Of a DNA stretch of 64,000 nucleotides, positions 1 to 12,117 are shown piece after piece (position 1 is the stretch's first letter; each line of letters begins with the position of its first letter). The notes under the pieces were generated by a model. That model was not told where the DNA came from. It saw nothing but the letters and a program-made list of their open reading frames with translations, and did no database searches. The position numbers and the translations under genes are program-made. The DNA is from Flammula alnicola (Eukaryota > Basidiomycota > Agaricomycetes > Agaricales > Strophariaceae): contig JADNRV010000123.1 in the NCBI GenBank assembly GCA_015499995.1, positions 1-64,000 on the forward strand, read 5' to 3'.

Positions 1-1781
1 GTATATTATGCACCGCGCTTATGATCTTTTTGTTTGTGGAACAGCCGAATCTTGACGGAGGTGTCATTAATACTATCGTAGCACGATATATCAATCGCTT
101 GATGGGAGATGTTTCGGGGCGGTGTTTGCAAGACCCTGAATCCTCCCTCAGACCATGAATCCTCCCTTATTCAACGCGCAAGTGTTGTTTAACGCCAGAT
201 TGCCTACCATTCAAAGCTACTTTCCTGATTCTCCAAATAGGACCACGAACCTTGTATTCCGGTTTGGCGGACGACACAGCGGCGCATGGTGCGTTTTATG
301 CGCCTTTCCGCTACTTTATCTTGCCTGATTTCTTCATGTTCCTTTTTAATAGATTTGGGCGAAGCTTGAGGTAATATATTGCACAAGCTTGTCGCTGCAT
401 TAGCCCATGCCTATGGTTAGACATCTGCCGCTATGTTCGATCCGTTAGGTTCGAAACGGAATATCGTGTTCCTCCGTCTTTTCATGGACGCACTTCCATT
501 GCAACCGTGTAACCCGACATGTAGGTCTTCATCACATGAACCATTTATTTTCGAATTGATGTTCAGGAAACTGAACAGTTCTCCATGCTTGAGACGCCAT
601 CATCCGGGCTGCTCGTGTGCGGTAGGGCAATGAACGTTTGATGTAGGAGTCCTTTCCTGCTCGAGGCTTGGGCATGAGCGCGCAGTGTTTCGTGGACGAC
701 GACGATATCCCAGAAGACTGTATGTCTCTACCTATTAGCCCCGTAAGAAATGTCGTTTCCGAGAAAGCGTGTATCATTAGAGCGCGAATGAATTCATGTC
801 ATTACTTCCAAGCTCAAAGACGGGTAATCCAGGCAAATAAGGCGATAATTGGCAAGAAGTTGCAGCATGGCCCAGTGTTGGACAGTCATGACTTATCCAA
901 CACTGGCATGGCCACCTCTGGTTTCCCCCTCAGAAATCTTTACCCGCACCTTTCTCCATGCCCCATTCGTCTTCCTCTAGAAACGAGCCCTCATCTGTCC
1001 CTTGTTTCGCATCTTGCAATTCGTTCCGCAAATCCGTCCCATCCACGGCTTGGTCGATCAGGCCAGTATCAGACTCGCTTCCTGCTTTGGCGGCGGCATT
1101 GCTATCCGCGCTGGTGCGTAAAGGCATATCCGTCCCTCGTTGAGCTTTGTTCGACCAGATTTTGTCTGGGGTGGCTCCGTATCCTCCAGAAGTTGTAGCT
1201 ATAAGCAAAGAGATCTTTAGCATGGCTTGTACTACGAATATCCCTGAAGGCGCCAAGGAATATGTGATCTTCTGTACGTACAGTCTTCTGTCAATGGGTA
1301 ATTCCCTGGCATGTTCTCCGTTCCCGTCCTCTCGTCCGTGTTTATCCTCTCCATCCCAGGTTGGTTCCTCGTTACCGCTATTGTAAACGCTCAGAAGTCA
1401 GGAATCCAAATCAAATATTGGGAGGCAAGGAGGCGGCAACGTACGATCTGGTCTGCCTGGCTTGGTATTGGGGTCGCTTCTGAGGCTCATTGTGTGCTGA
1501 AAGATATCGATGTAAGATATAGAAACCGAAAGAAGAGTGTCGTGCGCGTTGAATGCAGTAGTGCAAGGAAGAGGTCGGCCCCAATCCTTCAGTGACCCCC
1601 GAAGGATGTGACGTCATATATTCATAGGCCTAGGCATATTCAACTTTGAATTTAGCGCTGGAGCGCACTGTACATTACTACTACTACCGGTACAACTATG
1701 GATATCTTTGCTGGAAACCAGACAACTTGCTGTTACAAAAAATACAGGCGCAAAAGAAGAGACTCAAAAATGGCACATTTT
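1..1781. other. no recognised gene
   Basis: Short open frames occur on both strands. The longest minus-strand one (930-1256) encodes an acidic, Asp/Glu/Gly-rich tail that could be the last exon of an unrecognised gene, but no family motif, convincing exon chain or repeat was found. Confidence 0.4.
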
Positions 1782-3235
1782 TCAAGAGTCGCGCAGCCTG
1801 AGGAACACAACAATCGGAATACGGAAAGAAAATGATACATATTTCCCACAGGATCGGTTACAAGGCATTACGTTTGGGCAGTTCCAATGGGGGGACGAGG
1901 GAAACCGCACCATACGTGCAAGACAGTCCGGCTTCATTTCCAAAGGCCCGGTATATGGTGTTGAGAAATTATTGCGGTCGGTCAACGGTTTGATCCAGAC
2001 AATGGGAATACCATCTCTGACTTCGTCCTCCACATACTGCGAGGCACTCTTCGGGCCGCCGTCTGCAAAGTCGTACACGTATACCCCGTCATATTCAGAT
2101 TTGACGTAATGCATGAAATCGGTATCTTCCCCAAGTTCGAATTCGGTGAGCTCCGGAAAATTAGTGAGCGAGTTGAGCAGGTAATGGAGGTTTGCATAAG
2201 TAACGCTTGGCCTATAGGAAGTTTTGAGAGACAATTCGAGAGAAAGGTCGTTGCAGATGCGTTGAAGCACAGCATCGCTCCCTTTGAGGCCCCTCGCAAG
2301 GGTGGATAGCTCCGTAGTCGCAGGATTGATCGGATACCTATGTGATAGACCGAATCCGATAAATCCTCCCATGGGCAGGAACTCGGGATCCGCCAAAAGA
2401 GCTGCTAATGCGGACTTGAACCCAAGCATTGATAATAGGCAGTGAAGGTGGAGTTTGGTCTGTGGAGTACAGGTTATAAGTGAGCGTGATGCGATAACCT
2501 GAGGTAACGACGGAGACTTCGTGCTCGACGTCGCTGAAGAATGCAACAAAAGCGGCGTGCAGATTAGGAGGTCGAGAAGAGACGAGATTTGCGGTATCGA
2601 AAGTCTGCTCTTCGCCTTGGTGGCGGAAAATGATAGATCCGGCCTAATGGGTGGTAGGTAGGATGTCCACGAACAGCCAAACATGGCGTCACCGCATGGC
2701 GCATCGACGTGAGCTTTGGAGGATGACTCCGGTCCTAAACGGCGTATGTCCTCAGGAGATAGCGCAACGAGGAATAGAAAGGCATAAATACCATATACAT
2801 TGAGCTTGTCGAGCTCGACTTCGATAGCGTTGTCGACATTTTGACCTCGAAGGTTTTCATGAATGGCATCGATGATGCCAGGTGTCAGAGGAGAGAAGGG
2901 GGTCACAAAATTCGTAGGATCCACCTCTCCAGCCTTGCAGTAGGATTCGTCGATAACGTCTTCCTTATTCAGCCCGAAAGAGGGATACCAGCCTGTATCG
3001 GTGATGTTGGCAAAATTGACAAAGCTGGCACATTATGTAACTAGTTTAGTACAGAGGGCGGTATGCGCGTATAATGAGAAAAAAACTCACTCGGATGTAT
3101 CCCCAGAGCGGTAGAAGAGCGTGGATGTGGTTCCATCAAGTTGCCATCAACCCAACCCCTTGTTGTGTTGGTCCAGAACGTGAAGCTTTGAAGGCCTGCG
3201 CCGATTCCGACGGCGATAGGCCCACAGGACCATTC
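1782..3235 (-). CDS. hypothetical multi-exon protein, probably membrane or secreted
   Basis: This is an unrecognised gene. The main exon (about 2990 down to 1782) is open for more than 380 codons. It contains hydrophobic stretches (around GIYAFLFLVAL and LISSLLDLLICTPLLLHSS) and a conserved-looking region ending near the acidic FELGEDTDFMHYV segment. A plausible upstream exon lies at about 3092-3200 and encodes GIGAGLQSFTFWTNTTRGW. It joins the main exon across an intron with a GTGAGT donor and a CAG acceptor near 2990, giving an in-frame join to WYPSFGLNKEDVIDESY. The true start was not found. The length and lack of internal stops suggest a real gene, but the product cannot be named. The downstream neighbour is a DUF4238 gene on the opposite strand. 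Confidence 0.5.
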
Positions 3236-3510
3236 ACGATGTGCTGCCAGACTTGGACGAAGTGGTAGAAATAAGAGAGCTACTCTAGTCTGACAAAAGA
3301 AACGGGATACATAAATCGTCGCGATAGTTACGTGATGTGGCAGTTTTCCAAGCGGTGTGTGGCAGTGGCAAGATCTGCAGATTGAAACAGCGCTGCGCGG
3401 TACAGTGCGGCACAGCGAGTATTTTTAAACGTCGCTTCAGATCCCGCGGCACAGCCTCATAGACTCACCCGTCGCCAACGTTGCCCTGTCCCATTGCTTT
3501 GAGAGTCATT

Positions 3511-5269
3511 ATGCCGGCGAATTCACCCAGCAATGATATACCTAAAGATCAATATCAACACTACATCCCTCGTTTTATTCTTCGTTACTTTCAAGATGCT
3601 CAAATCCAGCCTAGGTGCGTGCTCTACTTTTCTCGATCGCAAAATAAGCGCCCAACAAAGACGTCGGCCAGGAACAAGAAAGAGCGACAAAAGAACTTCC
3701 ATAAGGCTCGAAAAACTGGAATCGATAAAGACACGATCCTGGTGTATGACATCCCGAATCAGACATTCGAGCCTCAGCCGGTCGGAAAGGTCCACGGGAT
3801 CATCAACATGTATCGCGATCACCGTAATACGCAGAACGTAGACCATCTGGAGCAGGGCCTATCTCGTTCCAATGAAGAGGAAAGAGCTGGTGACCGTGCG
3901 CAAGTTCATCTACCTTATGCACTATCGACGAACATCCCTCATCCCCTCGTACTTTGACGAGAACGATCCAGACAGTGCCTCACTGCGTGAATATTAAAAA
4001 TTCCTTCAGAAAAAACACGGCCTTCATACCCAGAATGATATATTTCTATTCGGGATGAAATATGTTCTCGAAACATCTCACCACGAGATGGTGAATGCTA
4101 CGGAGGCATTGTGGGAGAAGTATGGAATGAAGGATTTCGCAATGATGCTGCAAACAAGAGTGGATCCCGAGATCATTGATAACTTTTTTGCAGTTGACTA
4201 TGCGACTATGGCCGACAGGTTGTTCCTGAGTATATGGCAGGCTGCAGAAGGCGAAGAATTCGTTGTCGCCGATAATTCCTTTGGATTGTGGGAAGGGGCG
4301 ATCGATGGCCAACCCGCCATACACCGACTATTCATCGTCAGTCCGAAAATAGCACTCGTATTGCGCCAGACCCTTTTCGCCACCGAAGGAGTCATGGCCT
4401 CGTTACTGTCCCAGGGAGCTGTAGTGAACAGCAGCCTCACAGACATTCCTTCAGTTCCAGCGTCGTCGACTTATGCCAACTTTACCCGGCCTCGCGGAGA
4501 CGTCGAAACTGTCATGCGAGCTTTGCTAGTCTACCGAGTGACTCCAGCAGCGCAAGAGGACGTGTTTACGTTCAAGATCACTACGCTCACAAAGAAACAA
4601 ACCCTTGCGCTCAACCACGTTGTTCTGTTGAATGTTCTGGACAACGGAAACGTCACTTTCGCTTCACCGGCCGCTATGCAGAGGACAGTTGAATCCTATC
4701 TTCGATCACCAACTCCGTATTTCCATGAAAAGAAATACCTCTATCGCGGTCTCTCCGGTATCCTCTCGGAATATGTCAGCGTCTCAGCAGGCGGTTCCTC
4801 GACTTCGCCAGACCCTCGTTCCGGTATCAATGTCGTTCTGGACTCTATCAAAAGTGGTGCAATCGAATTCGCGTCCACATATGATAGGGGCTATCGTGTG
4901 TATCACCTTGCCACGGATGACGTTCCAAAATACAACGAAGCAACATCGGAGATCCACAAAATGGCAGCAAGAGCGATCTTGAAGATGAAGGAAATTCTCC
5001 CACCTCCGCCAATCCACCACCGAGGACGATACTTTCAGTCCTTAAACACCCTCGTGAAGAGACTTCCGAAGGAAGAATCTGAGCTTTTCTTCGCCCTGAT
5101 CGGCTACCACTGGCAGGTCGATGTGCTGGGAGTGGGGCCGACAAACTCTGATCTCGCAAGTCGAATCAAGTATGAGGCAGCTATAATTGGATTTACACAC
5201 TGGCTCTCCGAACATCACAATTTCCTGTTGTTCGAGCGTCTCTTTCCTTGGATGAACGTAATGGTGTGA
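3511..5269 (+). pseudogene. DUF4238 family protein, disrupted
   Basis: Translation from the ATG at 3511 gives the hallmark DUF4238 opening, HYIPRFILRYF, about 15 residues in. DUF4238 is a family of unknown biochemical function found in bacteria and fungi. The opening frame runs to 3957. The conserved continuation (KRKELVTVRKFIYLMHYR and onward) lies in a different frame starting near 3871, with no GT-AG intron that would join the two. A TAA at 3995-3997 then interrupts that second frame. From 4055 the frame is open to the TGA after MNVMV at 5269 and holds most of the C-terminal half. I therefore read it as a gene broken by one frameshift and one premature stop. Some residues that usually sit between the two halves also seem to be missing. 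A shorter copy of its 3' half lies at 23.58-24.06 kb. Confidence 0.75.
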
Positions 5270-5755
5270 AGCAGATTTTGCACCGTCAGCGGCGGCAGGG
5301 AAGGTTGTTGGTACATGCCACTTTTTTTGATACCCTTTCATGACGTTCGAATTTGACATTGCTTTCCATCTTGCCTGTACATTGAATGAAGTAGGAAATC
5401 CGCTTCCTCTGAATATATCATGTGTATGTATGTTTATCTCCCCGAGCTAAGGCAAACTTTTCTCCACCGTTACCCTGAACTATTGTCCAAACACTCGTGC
5501 ATCCTCAGAAAATGCCTGCAAGAACCTGGTTTTTCGAGGACATCTAACGGTTATTGTTGGGTACTTGGCCGGGGAGTGACCCTAAATAAATACGCGACTG
5601 GGGGTATCAAGTGTCCTCGTTGTCAAATGAATTTTCATGAGATATTCGATATTCTGCTTCAACTATACAGACTAAGTTCGTACAGAGTATTTCGTGAACA
5701 CAATTTAGGTAACAGTATGTATACATTATTCTTTATCTTCCAAAGTTGAAACTTT
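5270..5755. other. intergenic, nothing recognised
   Basis: This is the space between the DUF4238 gene and the convergent secreted-protein gene. The plus-strand open frame at 5420-5749 has no family features and overlaps what would be the 3' region of the minus-strand gene. Confidence 0.5.
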
Positions 5756-6175
5756 TCACACGCACGACAACCTCCCACACTGTACGCAACTGGTCCTGAT
5801 TCCATAATCGCAAGTTTGGCCAGTTAGGCGATTGCACTCGAAGACATGCCCATTAGTGCATGCTGGGTCAGTAGCTTGGTTACCGCAGAATAATTCCTGA
5901 ATTCTGTTGCAGAAGCACCTGGGGGATAGAGTGCATGCGGCCTGGGTGTGATTCGTTAGTCCTTCGTTTGGAGATCGATAATAGGATAACGACATACAGC
6001 CGCACGAGCGACAGCCTCAGGAGCGACCGGGACGGGATCGGCAACGTCACCAGCTGAAGCCGTCGCAATGATGGCACCGAAGACCAAGGTGACAGCAGAA
6101 ATGACCTAGATTACAAAAGGTTTTCCGACGCTCTCAAAAGCTGCTTTTAATACGTTTGAATATATTCACCTTCAT
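5756..6175 (-). CDS. small secreted cysteine-rich protein
   Basis: Three exons fit perfectly: 6175-6170 (Met-Lys only), 6105-5998 (36 codons) and 5941-5756 (61 codons plus stop). Both introns are phase 0. They are GTGAAT...CTAG (64 nt) and GTATGT...CCCAG (56 nt), the latter with a CTAAC branch point. The predicted 99-aa protein starts with MK followed by a hydrophobic core (VISAVTLVFGAIIATASA) that ends in an ASA-type signal-peptidase site. A short acidic/proline spacer follows, then a mature domain with ten cysteines in about 60 residues, including a C-F-C pair and a C-x2-C near the end. Size, signal peptide and cysteine content match the small secreted proteins of agaric fungi, which may act as effectors or structural peptides. 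No homolog is known to me. The two-codon first exon is unusual but common in this class of gene. Confidence 0.75.
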
Positions 6176-7560
6176 GGTTTATAGATGTGAAGATGTTGTA
6201 AGGAGTAGGATAGAAAAATAGGTGGTAGATCAAGTTCGGAATGCTTGTTTGACCTGACAGTCGGAAAAAAGATGGGCGATTGAGAAAAAGTCTCGAAGCA
6301 CCCTATGATTGAAGACCTCGTGAAGCAGGTTTGACAAATGACGTAAAATTTGGGGGATGATTGACTCGGATATCGATCTCTGTAACAAATACCATCACGC
6401 ATCACGCACCACGGCACCACCACGCATCCTCGTATCTAATCTTATCTTCGTAAGCTCCTATTTGTTTCATTATCTACTTGTATATAGCTTCGTTCAATTG
6501 CCCTAGCCTCCGTATTTACTTACTATCCCTTGACTCGATATTATGACTATGTCTTTGATTATTTGACTCCTTTCTTGACTTCTTTCTCGCCCCCTTATGA
6601 TTAGTTTTGACTCTGTAATCCCTTGTAAAATGACTTACTCAATACGCACCCATAGCGAGTCCGTCTTCTCGCCTCCGGACTCCCTTTTATTTACATGACT
6701 CGGGTACTCTTAGCTTAGTATAAATAGTTGACCATTTGTACAGGATTTGATAGTCAATCATACAGTTTTAACCTGTTCACTTTGATTCTCGCGCTATCTA
6801 CAACCGTGTGCCAATTCGCCTCTCAGTGACTCCCACGCCTCTGAAACCTCCCAATCTCCAAGCATGAGGGACATGTATCTCGCTTGAGTGGGCTGACCTG
6901 GGCGATGTGACTTGCATGGCCAGGCGCCCGTCAGTTTGACGTCAAGAAGTCTTCATCTCTTTCCATTTTCTTGCTGCGTTAATATATTTACGAACTGTTT
7001 AAGAACAGGGGCCATTGGATAAAGAAAACTTCCGAAAACTCCTCACAGAGTGGGATGTCCAGTGTGACCGTCCATTTGCGTCTGCGGAAAAGCCTGCCGT
7101 GATGAAATAGATGAAATATATGCATCAGGCTACAAGGCATTTGAAATTTGCTAGTATCAAGTGAAGTGCTATTCCTTGTTAACATGGCTAGATATGGCGC
7201 AAGGAACAGTGTCGAGGTTGAAGAAAACATCTCTCAACTGGAGACGAACGTAGCTGACTGAGAAATGAATACTAACGCTGATGTTCACGTCTGGACTTTG
7301 AAGATCGAACATTGAACATTAGAATGGAAGCTTCAATAGAAATAATGAAAATCAGAGAAGGTCGGTGACGATCATGTCTTCTGCACATCTCAGGTTTCGC
7401 CGAGTTTTTTGAATTCACTACACCTCAGGCTATTTTTGTCATACATATTCATAAGGCGCACCGCATCGGGAAATTCACATTCTATTCCGAGCTTTGCGGA
7501 CAATCTTCAGAGATCCGTTTCAAGCTTTCAAATGTCAAGTGCCGCTGGGGGAGTGCATTC

Positions 7561-7618
7561 GGGAATTGGAATTTACGGGGGAATGACGGCGATCATTACG
7601 GTGGGAATTACGGCGGCA
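7561..7618 (+). repeat. inverted repeat, left arm
   Basis: This 58-bp segment recurs as its reverse complement at 8149-8206, with 55 of 58 positions identical by eye. On this strand it encodes a glycine-rich peptide (GNWNLRGNDGDHYGGNYGG) in an open frame that continues to a stop near 7718. Confidence 0.85.
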
Positions 7619-8148
7619 ACTTCCGTCCCCTAACTGAGGACGCTCGCCTAGAGTCATACAGGCGCGCATTTCACCTCAGAAGGCGCCGACTGACGCCCAT
7701 GAGAATATAGGGGCAATTACGCGGCAGTGAGCAGTAATATACCGCTTTCGTGTCTTAAACCAACGGAAAACACAAGTAACCCAAGATGGCAGACAAAATA
7801 TAATTTATCTGATTTCTTATGCTCGATTATGAGATATTCCACTATTTAAGTATTTAAAATATCAACTGGAACGGCCGTCACATATATCTTCACGGAATGT
7901 CTCGTCATCGCAAAGCGAAGTGGATTTAATGGTTTATGAAGGTTTAACTGCCTGATATACTCATCAGAGGCTTTGTGATCGTAAAACTTGTCAAAATTTA
8001 AATTTAGATAGTTAAAAAATACATATCGCCGTTCTGCTACAATATTAGAATGGCGATAGGGGGTTGGCTTATCGACGGGACGCGTCGAAATGGGTTGTTA
8101 GTTGGGCGTGCTCGCCGTGCCGAGCATTTCGCTCATCATGTGACCAGA

Positions 8149-8206
8149 TGCCGCCGTAATTCCCACCGTAATGATCGCCGTAATCGCCCCGTAAATTCCA
8201 ATTCCC
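8149..8206 (-). repeat. inverted repeat, right arm
   Basis: This is the reverse complement of 7561-7618 with three mismatches. Read on the minus strand it encodes almost the same glycine-rich peptide and continues to a stop near 8061. The two arms are about 530 bp apart. Confidence 0.85.
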
Positions 8207-9095
8207 AAACTTACTGCGCTGGGGCGGCTGGAAAGTTTGTATATTCTCCTAGAAAAACAGAACCATGCACAGTGGCAATTGAAATTTAATTGAAATACAC
8301 CTTTTCTAAAATCGAGTGATGCGCATAATCAAATTAAAGGTAGACCAAGTATGGATTTTGAACGTCATGCAGAGAACGGACAAGTTCTGTTCCAACAGAT
8401 TCGAATTGATCCTTACTACCAATATAAAATGCCCAGCTTTTCACTCGGCATTCCTCGTCGCCATGAGTCTCGACCATGCATATACATGCGCACGCCAACC
8501 AATGTGTATTGCATGGCGGTGGATGCGAGTGCCGTTGTTGCTAGAGACGAGCGACGGAGACTATGGCGGCTAGGTGCGACCACTGAAGAACGATAATTCT
8601 CGCCTCTGCTCTGTTGTTCCCTCTCCTTCGTATCGTACTTGCTAGGGCGTCTGCACAGCTTCTGCGACGCTCCTCGTCCCTTTCGTCCTGGTCTCGTGTT
8701 CGCTTGGCCCTCTATCGCCCATGCCCCAACCGCCGTCAGGATTGTCCGTGGAAGTGCGAGTGTTTTTGGCACGTTGCTTGCTTTTCTTTGGCATGTCAGG
8801 ATGGGTATATCGAATGAAGGGCTTGGCTGGACGAGATGGATGGATGTGTGTTTGATAGTGGCTTGTATTGCGAATGCGAGGTGTATTTTTGTCCAGGCTG
8901 GTACACTTAGCTAGTGACAAGAGAGCCGCCAAGAAAATCTTCTTTCTACAATCGTCATGCGATACCTCAAGTCCATTAAGACAATTTATTCTCCAATATA
9001 CAGTATCGATAGAATAAGTAACCAGGTTCAAGCGACGCAGAAGTCCATGGTATCGGGAACAATGAAGCAACAAGAGACATGGCTTGCCTGTAATA

Positions 9096-10690
9096 TCAAT
9101 CACGATAGGTGCTTTGAGGATCGTTCAAGTTAGTTTGAGACGCCATCCGGATATATTCTCCTTCATCTTCGCGAGCAGCCAGTGGCCGGCTATTATTTTC
9201 TTGCCTGAGTTGACGTGGGAGGAAGGCCAAACCAGCCAAGTAAGCCACAGCCAATAGCTACAAAATCGTATATCAATACGGAAAAAATTAAGATGCATAG
9301 ACATTAAACAACTCGAGCTTACCACACTCCATATCCAAAAGAAAACCGTAAGACTGCCAGATAAAGGTCCACGTCCAGTCGTATTAGGCCATTCGGCGTA
9401 GAACCCATTGTATATCTGATACATCGCTGCGCCTATCGTGACCAGTCCCACCAAGCCATGCAGGTAATTCTGGATCGGTCGTCGAGTTCGTTTTTTGGAT
9501 TTGACGAAGTGGATGAAAGCTCCTAGGGCGCATTGTGCTAGGTATAAGGCAAGGATGGCGAATCCATATTTCTGTAAAGTAAAGTACGTTGTTTAGCTAT
9601 GTAGCGTAAGAGAATGAGAATGAGGAAGAAGTGGTACCCACCCTATGAGAATCACCGAAATGGAGCGCTCCAGCCGATTGTACTGCAGCTATTCCTAGCG
9701 CGACGCCGATGACGATCACAGGCGCAGCTGTTCGTAACCCGATATAAGCACACGAAGGGAAAATGAATGGTATTAGGGATACCCAACGCAAACTGGATTA
9801 TCCAGTGTCCTTGGAACCAGATCGGATTGAAAACACGAAGATATCGCGCCAGTATCGCGCCAGCCGGGAGGAACAGAAGAAAGCCTACAACGCAGAGTAT
9901 CGCGTGGACTATGACGAGGTGTTGGTATGGATAAAGAGGTAGTGTAGCAAAGGTGGGTAAAGTGCCGTTCGTGCTTATGGAAGATGAACTCAGAGGTCTT
10001 GTTAGATCGAGCTGCCATGCTCCCATATCGCTATGTTCGTCGAAGTGGGCATCTACGGCGGAGGATTGGGGGTTAGTAGAGCTGTAGGCCCAGATGATGA
10101 ATGGTTTGGTATTTGTTGCGTTTATCTATAGTATGAAAATGAGTTTCGGTAGTCGTGAACTGTTGAGGAACTTACGGGCATCGTAAAGGCGAGTTGGGGT
10201 GTCGAACCGGATGTCTGAAAACCCGAGTTGGGTCATTGGAAATTTTGAAAATGCAGGGTAACACTTACAACTGTATACGCTTGCGAAATATTTGCTATCT
10301 GTGGTGGATTTGAATCCACACGCGGAGTCGAATGACCGGACGATGATCGTTGAGAAAGTGTCACGCTCCCATCGCTATTTGGCCACATTACAACCATTGG
10401 AGCGTTTCCCATTGACCGACCAAACCCGCTAAGTGAAGTGTCAGGGAAATTAATAAACATGGGACGATGAGAACTGCTTACACCGACATCCAACCAATTT
10501 TGCTGCTGCTAGTACTGGTCATCACGTCTGAAAATAAAAGATCTTCACAACAGATTTCGAAGTATATATTGAAGAAGACTCACATTCGACGACGGATCCA
10601 TTCATTATACATGTAACACACATGGACTTCGGTCCATCTTCAGACACACCAAGGATACCATTAGAAGAGAATACACACCCTAGAGCAGAG
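9096..10690 (-). CDS. DOMON-cytochrome b561 protein, copy 1
   Basis: This is a membrane-anchored redox protein with an extracellular DOMON/CDH-type heme domain followed by a cytochrome b561 transmembrane domain. Such proteins pass electrons across membranes and are linked to extracellular metal or enzyme reduction. Exons with clean GT-AG junctions end or start at: ...10584; 10527-10482; 10428-10269; 10214-10176; 10125-9783; 9727-9642; 9571-9323; 9257-9096. Joined, they give GSVVEYVMTSTSSSKIGWMS, then VGFGRSMGNAPMVVMW (the heme-domain signature, with candidate Met ligand), then several hydrophobic helices from HLVIVHAILCVVGFLLFLP onward. Candidate b561 histidines include those in GHWIIQF, LHFGDSH and FIHF. 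The C-terminal tail is hydrophilic. The first exon is unresolved, so the signal peptide was not located; a 104-nt intron leading to an exon near 10.8 kb is possible. A near-identical copy lies at 24.35-25.95 kb. Confidence 0.88.
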
Positions 10691-11315
10691 CCTATCGCCC
10701 GTGAGGCTGTTGCTTTGCCTCGAAGCAAGCATCTACGCCAAGAAGTGAGCGAGCGCCTAACGAATTGAAGCACAAGAACTCACCGCTCCTGACACCAAAC
10801 CCGAGAACCATAACGTCTTCAGAGAGAATAACAGCATCAGCGAGGTCAACAAAGATCGTGTCAAACGAGCTCACCGTCGTCACCACCCATTATAAGCCTC
10901 AAGGCCCAAGGGCGTTGTTCGGAGAGATCCGAGGCATCGCTTTGACGGCAGGCCATGTAATAACATATCGCTCATTGGCTAGCTGTACAAGAGGGCGTGC
11001 AGTGTATTATTAGCTGCTGCGGAGTGAAATTCATCGCCTACAAATCCATATTGCGCATCCTTCGGCATTGATTAATTCCTGCAACGATTTTGAGAAAAAT
11101 GATATGGTATTGTATGATAGTCTACCGAATACATAGTGTACGACTATGAGATCAAGAAACGAGAATTTGAACGGAATTATAATAACGAAAGCAAGATGAT
11201 AGCAGAACAGATAACTGGAGTGATGAAAAATGGTGATGGCGGTGTTGGATAGGGGGATCAAAAAAAGGAACACCGCCGCCCGCGAGAAAGTAAACCATAA
11301 ACGCAACTAAATAAC
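10691..11315. other. probable 5' region of DOMON-b561 copy 1
   Basis: This stretch probably contains the unresolved first exon or exons and the promoter of the copy 1 gene, since copy 2 shows matching sequence upstream (25.95-26.3 kb). Nothing else is recognised up to gene X. Confidence 0.4.
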
Positions 11316-11993
11316 CTATGCACTATGAAATAACCCCACTCTCGCCCACCGCTCGACTCCGATGGAGAAAATCACGAACCCCAGCGGTACACTCACTAAG
11401 GCTCGCATGCTGACATTGCCTGATGTCAGTGTAAGCTTTGGATCAGGCAACATGGAAGTAAGAGGCGTCGGTACGTCCTTCAACGTTCGAAAGCCTCGGT
11501 GTACGTGTAGGCATATTCGAAGTTGCCATAGGCGGTCCTTGACATTGCTGGTCGTTGACGCGTAAGGAGGCCCGAGACGCAGAAAAGATCGCTTATAGAT
11601 AATTAAATGTTGCGAAGCGTAGGCAGAGGTTGAAGCAGCGGCAATTGTAGGTAGTGGAGGTGGTTCGTCGTACAAATTGTGTTGGAGATACGGCCTCTTC
11701 CACTTCCGCCCTCCGTGCCGCTTTGCCCGAACCATGGAAGAGCCATCAATACCCAAAGCACCAGCAGCACCACCGAGGTCGGACGCTGAATCCATGAGAT
11801 CCCAAACCAAGAGCGATGGAAGGAATTCTGGAGGCGGTTCGACGCTGAAGACAGCGCTGACGTGGCACCACCTGCTGCTACGGTAAGTTATTCTGCTTGA
11901 AGGAGCCTGAAAACGGAAGGTGATGTGCCACGTCTTTGAGTTGCATTGCGATACCGACTGCAGAGACATATGATTGGAAGAAAATGTGGACAT
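11316..11993 (-). CDS. unrecognised protein 'gene X', copy 1
   Basis: The open frame has no family I can name. Its middle part (IDGSSMVRAKRHGGRK through YLQHNLYDEPPPLPTIAAA) is shared with the frame at 26.86-27.47 kb. Copy 1 lacks about 150 nt of serine/proline-rich sequence that copy 2 retains, so the frames differ after KRSFLRLG. The C-terminus ends in a hydrophobic segment (LVSVPLGFVIFSIGVERW), a possible membrane anchor. The plus strand contains a GTAAGT at about 11882 that is also kept in the other copies, so a plus-strand gene cannot be excluded. Given the shortening, copy 1 may be a relic. Confidence 0.4.
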   Translation of the reverse strand: MSTFSSNHMSLQSVSQCNSKTWHITFRFQAPSSRITYRSSRWCHVSAVFSVEPPPEFLPSLLVWDLMDSASDLGGAAGALGIDGSSMVRAKRHGGRKWKRPYLQHNLYDEPPPLPTIAAASTSAYASQHLIIYKRSFLRLGPPYASTTSNVKDRLWQLRICLHVHRGFRTLKDVPTPLTSMLPDPKLTLTSGNVSMRALVSVPLGFVIFSIGVERWARVGLFHSA

Positions 11994-12117
11994 GGAGAGG
12001 TCGACGTACGCAGAAATGGGGCAGAACAGCTAGATTTGGTGCGGTGTAGAGTACAATTTGCGTTTATTCGAACAATAAACCTATTTTTTTCGACTTCGAC
12101 TGGATAGGTGGTGATCA

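Larger units (their letters stand above)
6176..9095. other. intergenic region with a 58-bp inverted repeat
   Basis: No convincing gene was found in this 2.9 kb. It contains AT-rich stretches (7.75-8.05 kb) and a 58-bp inverted repeat (listed separately). The open frames at 8.35-8.9 kb show no family motif. Confidence 0.5.

Noticed and set aside
6400..6780. Repetitive-looking TTGACT/CTTGACTC motifs
   Set aside because: Irregular spacing and low complexity; no tandem structure could be defined.
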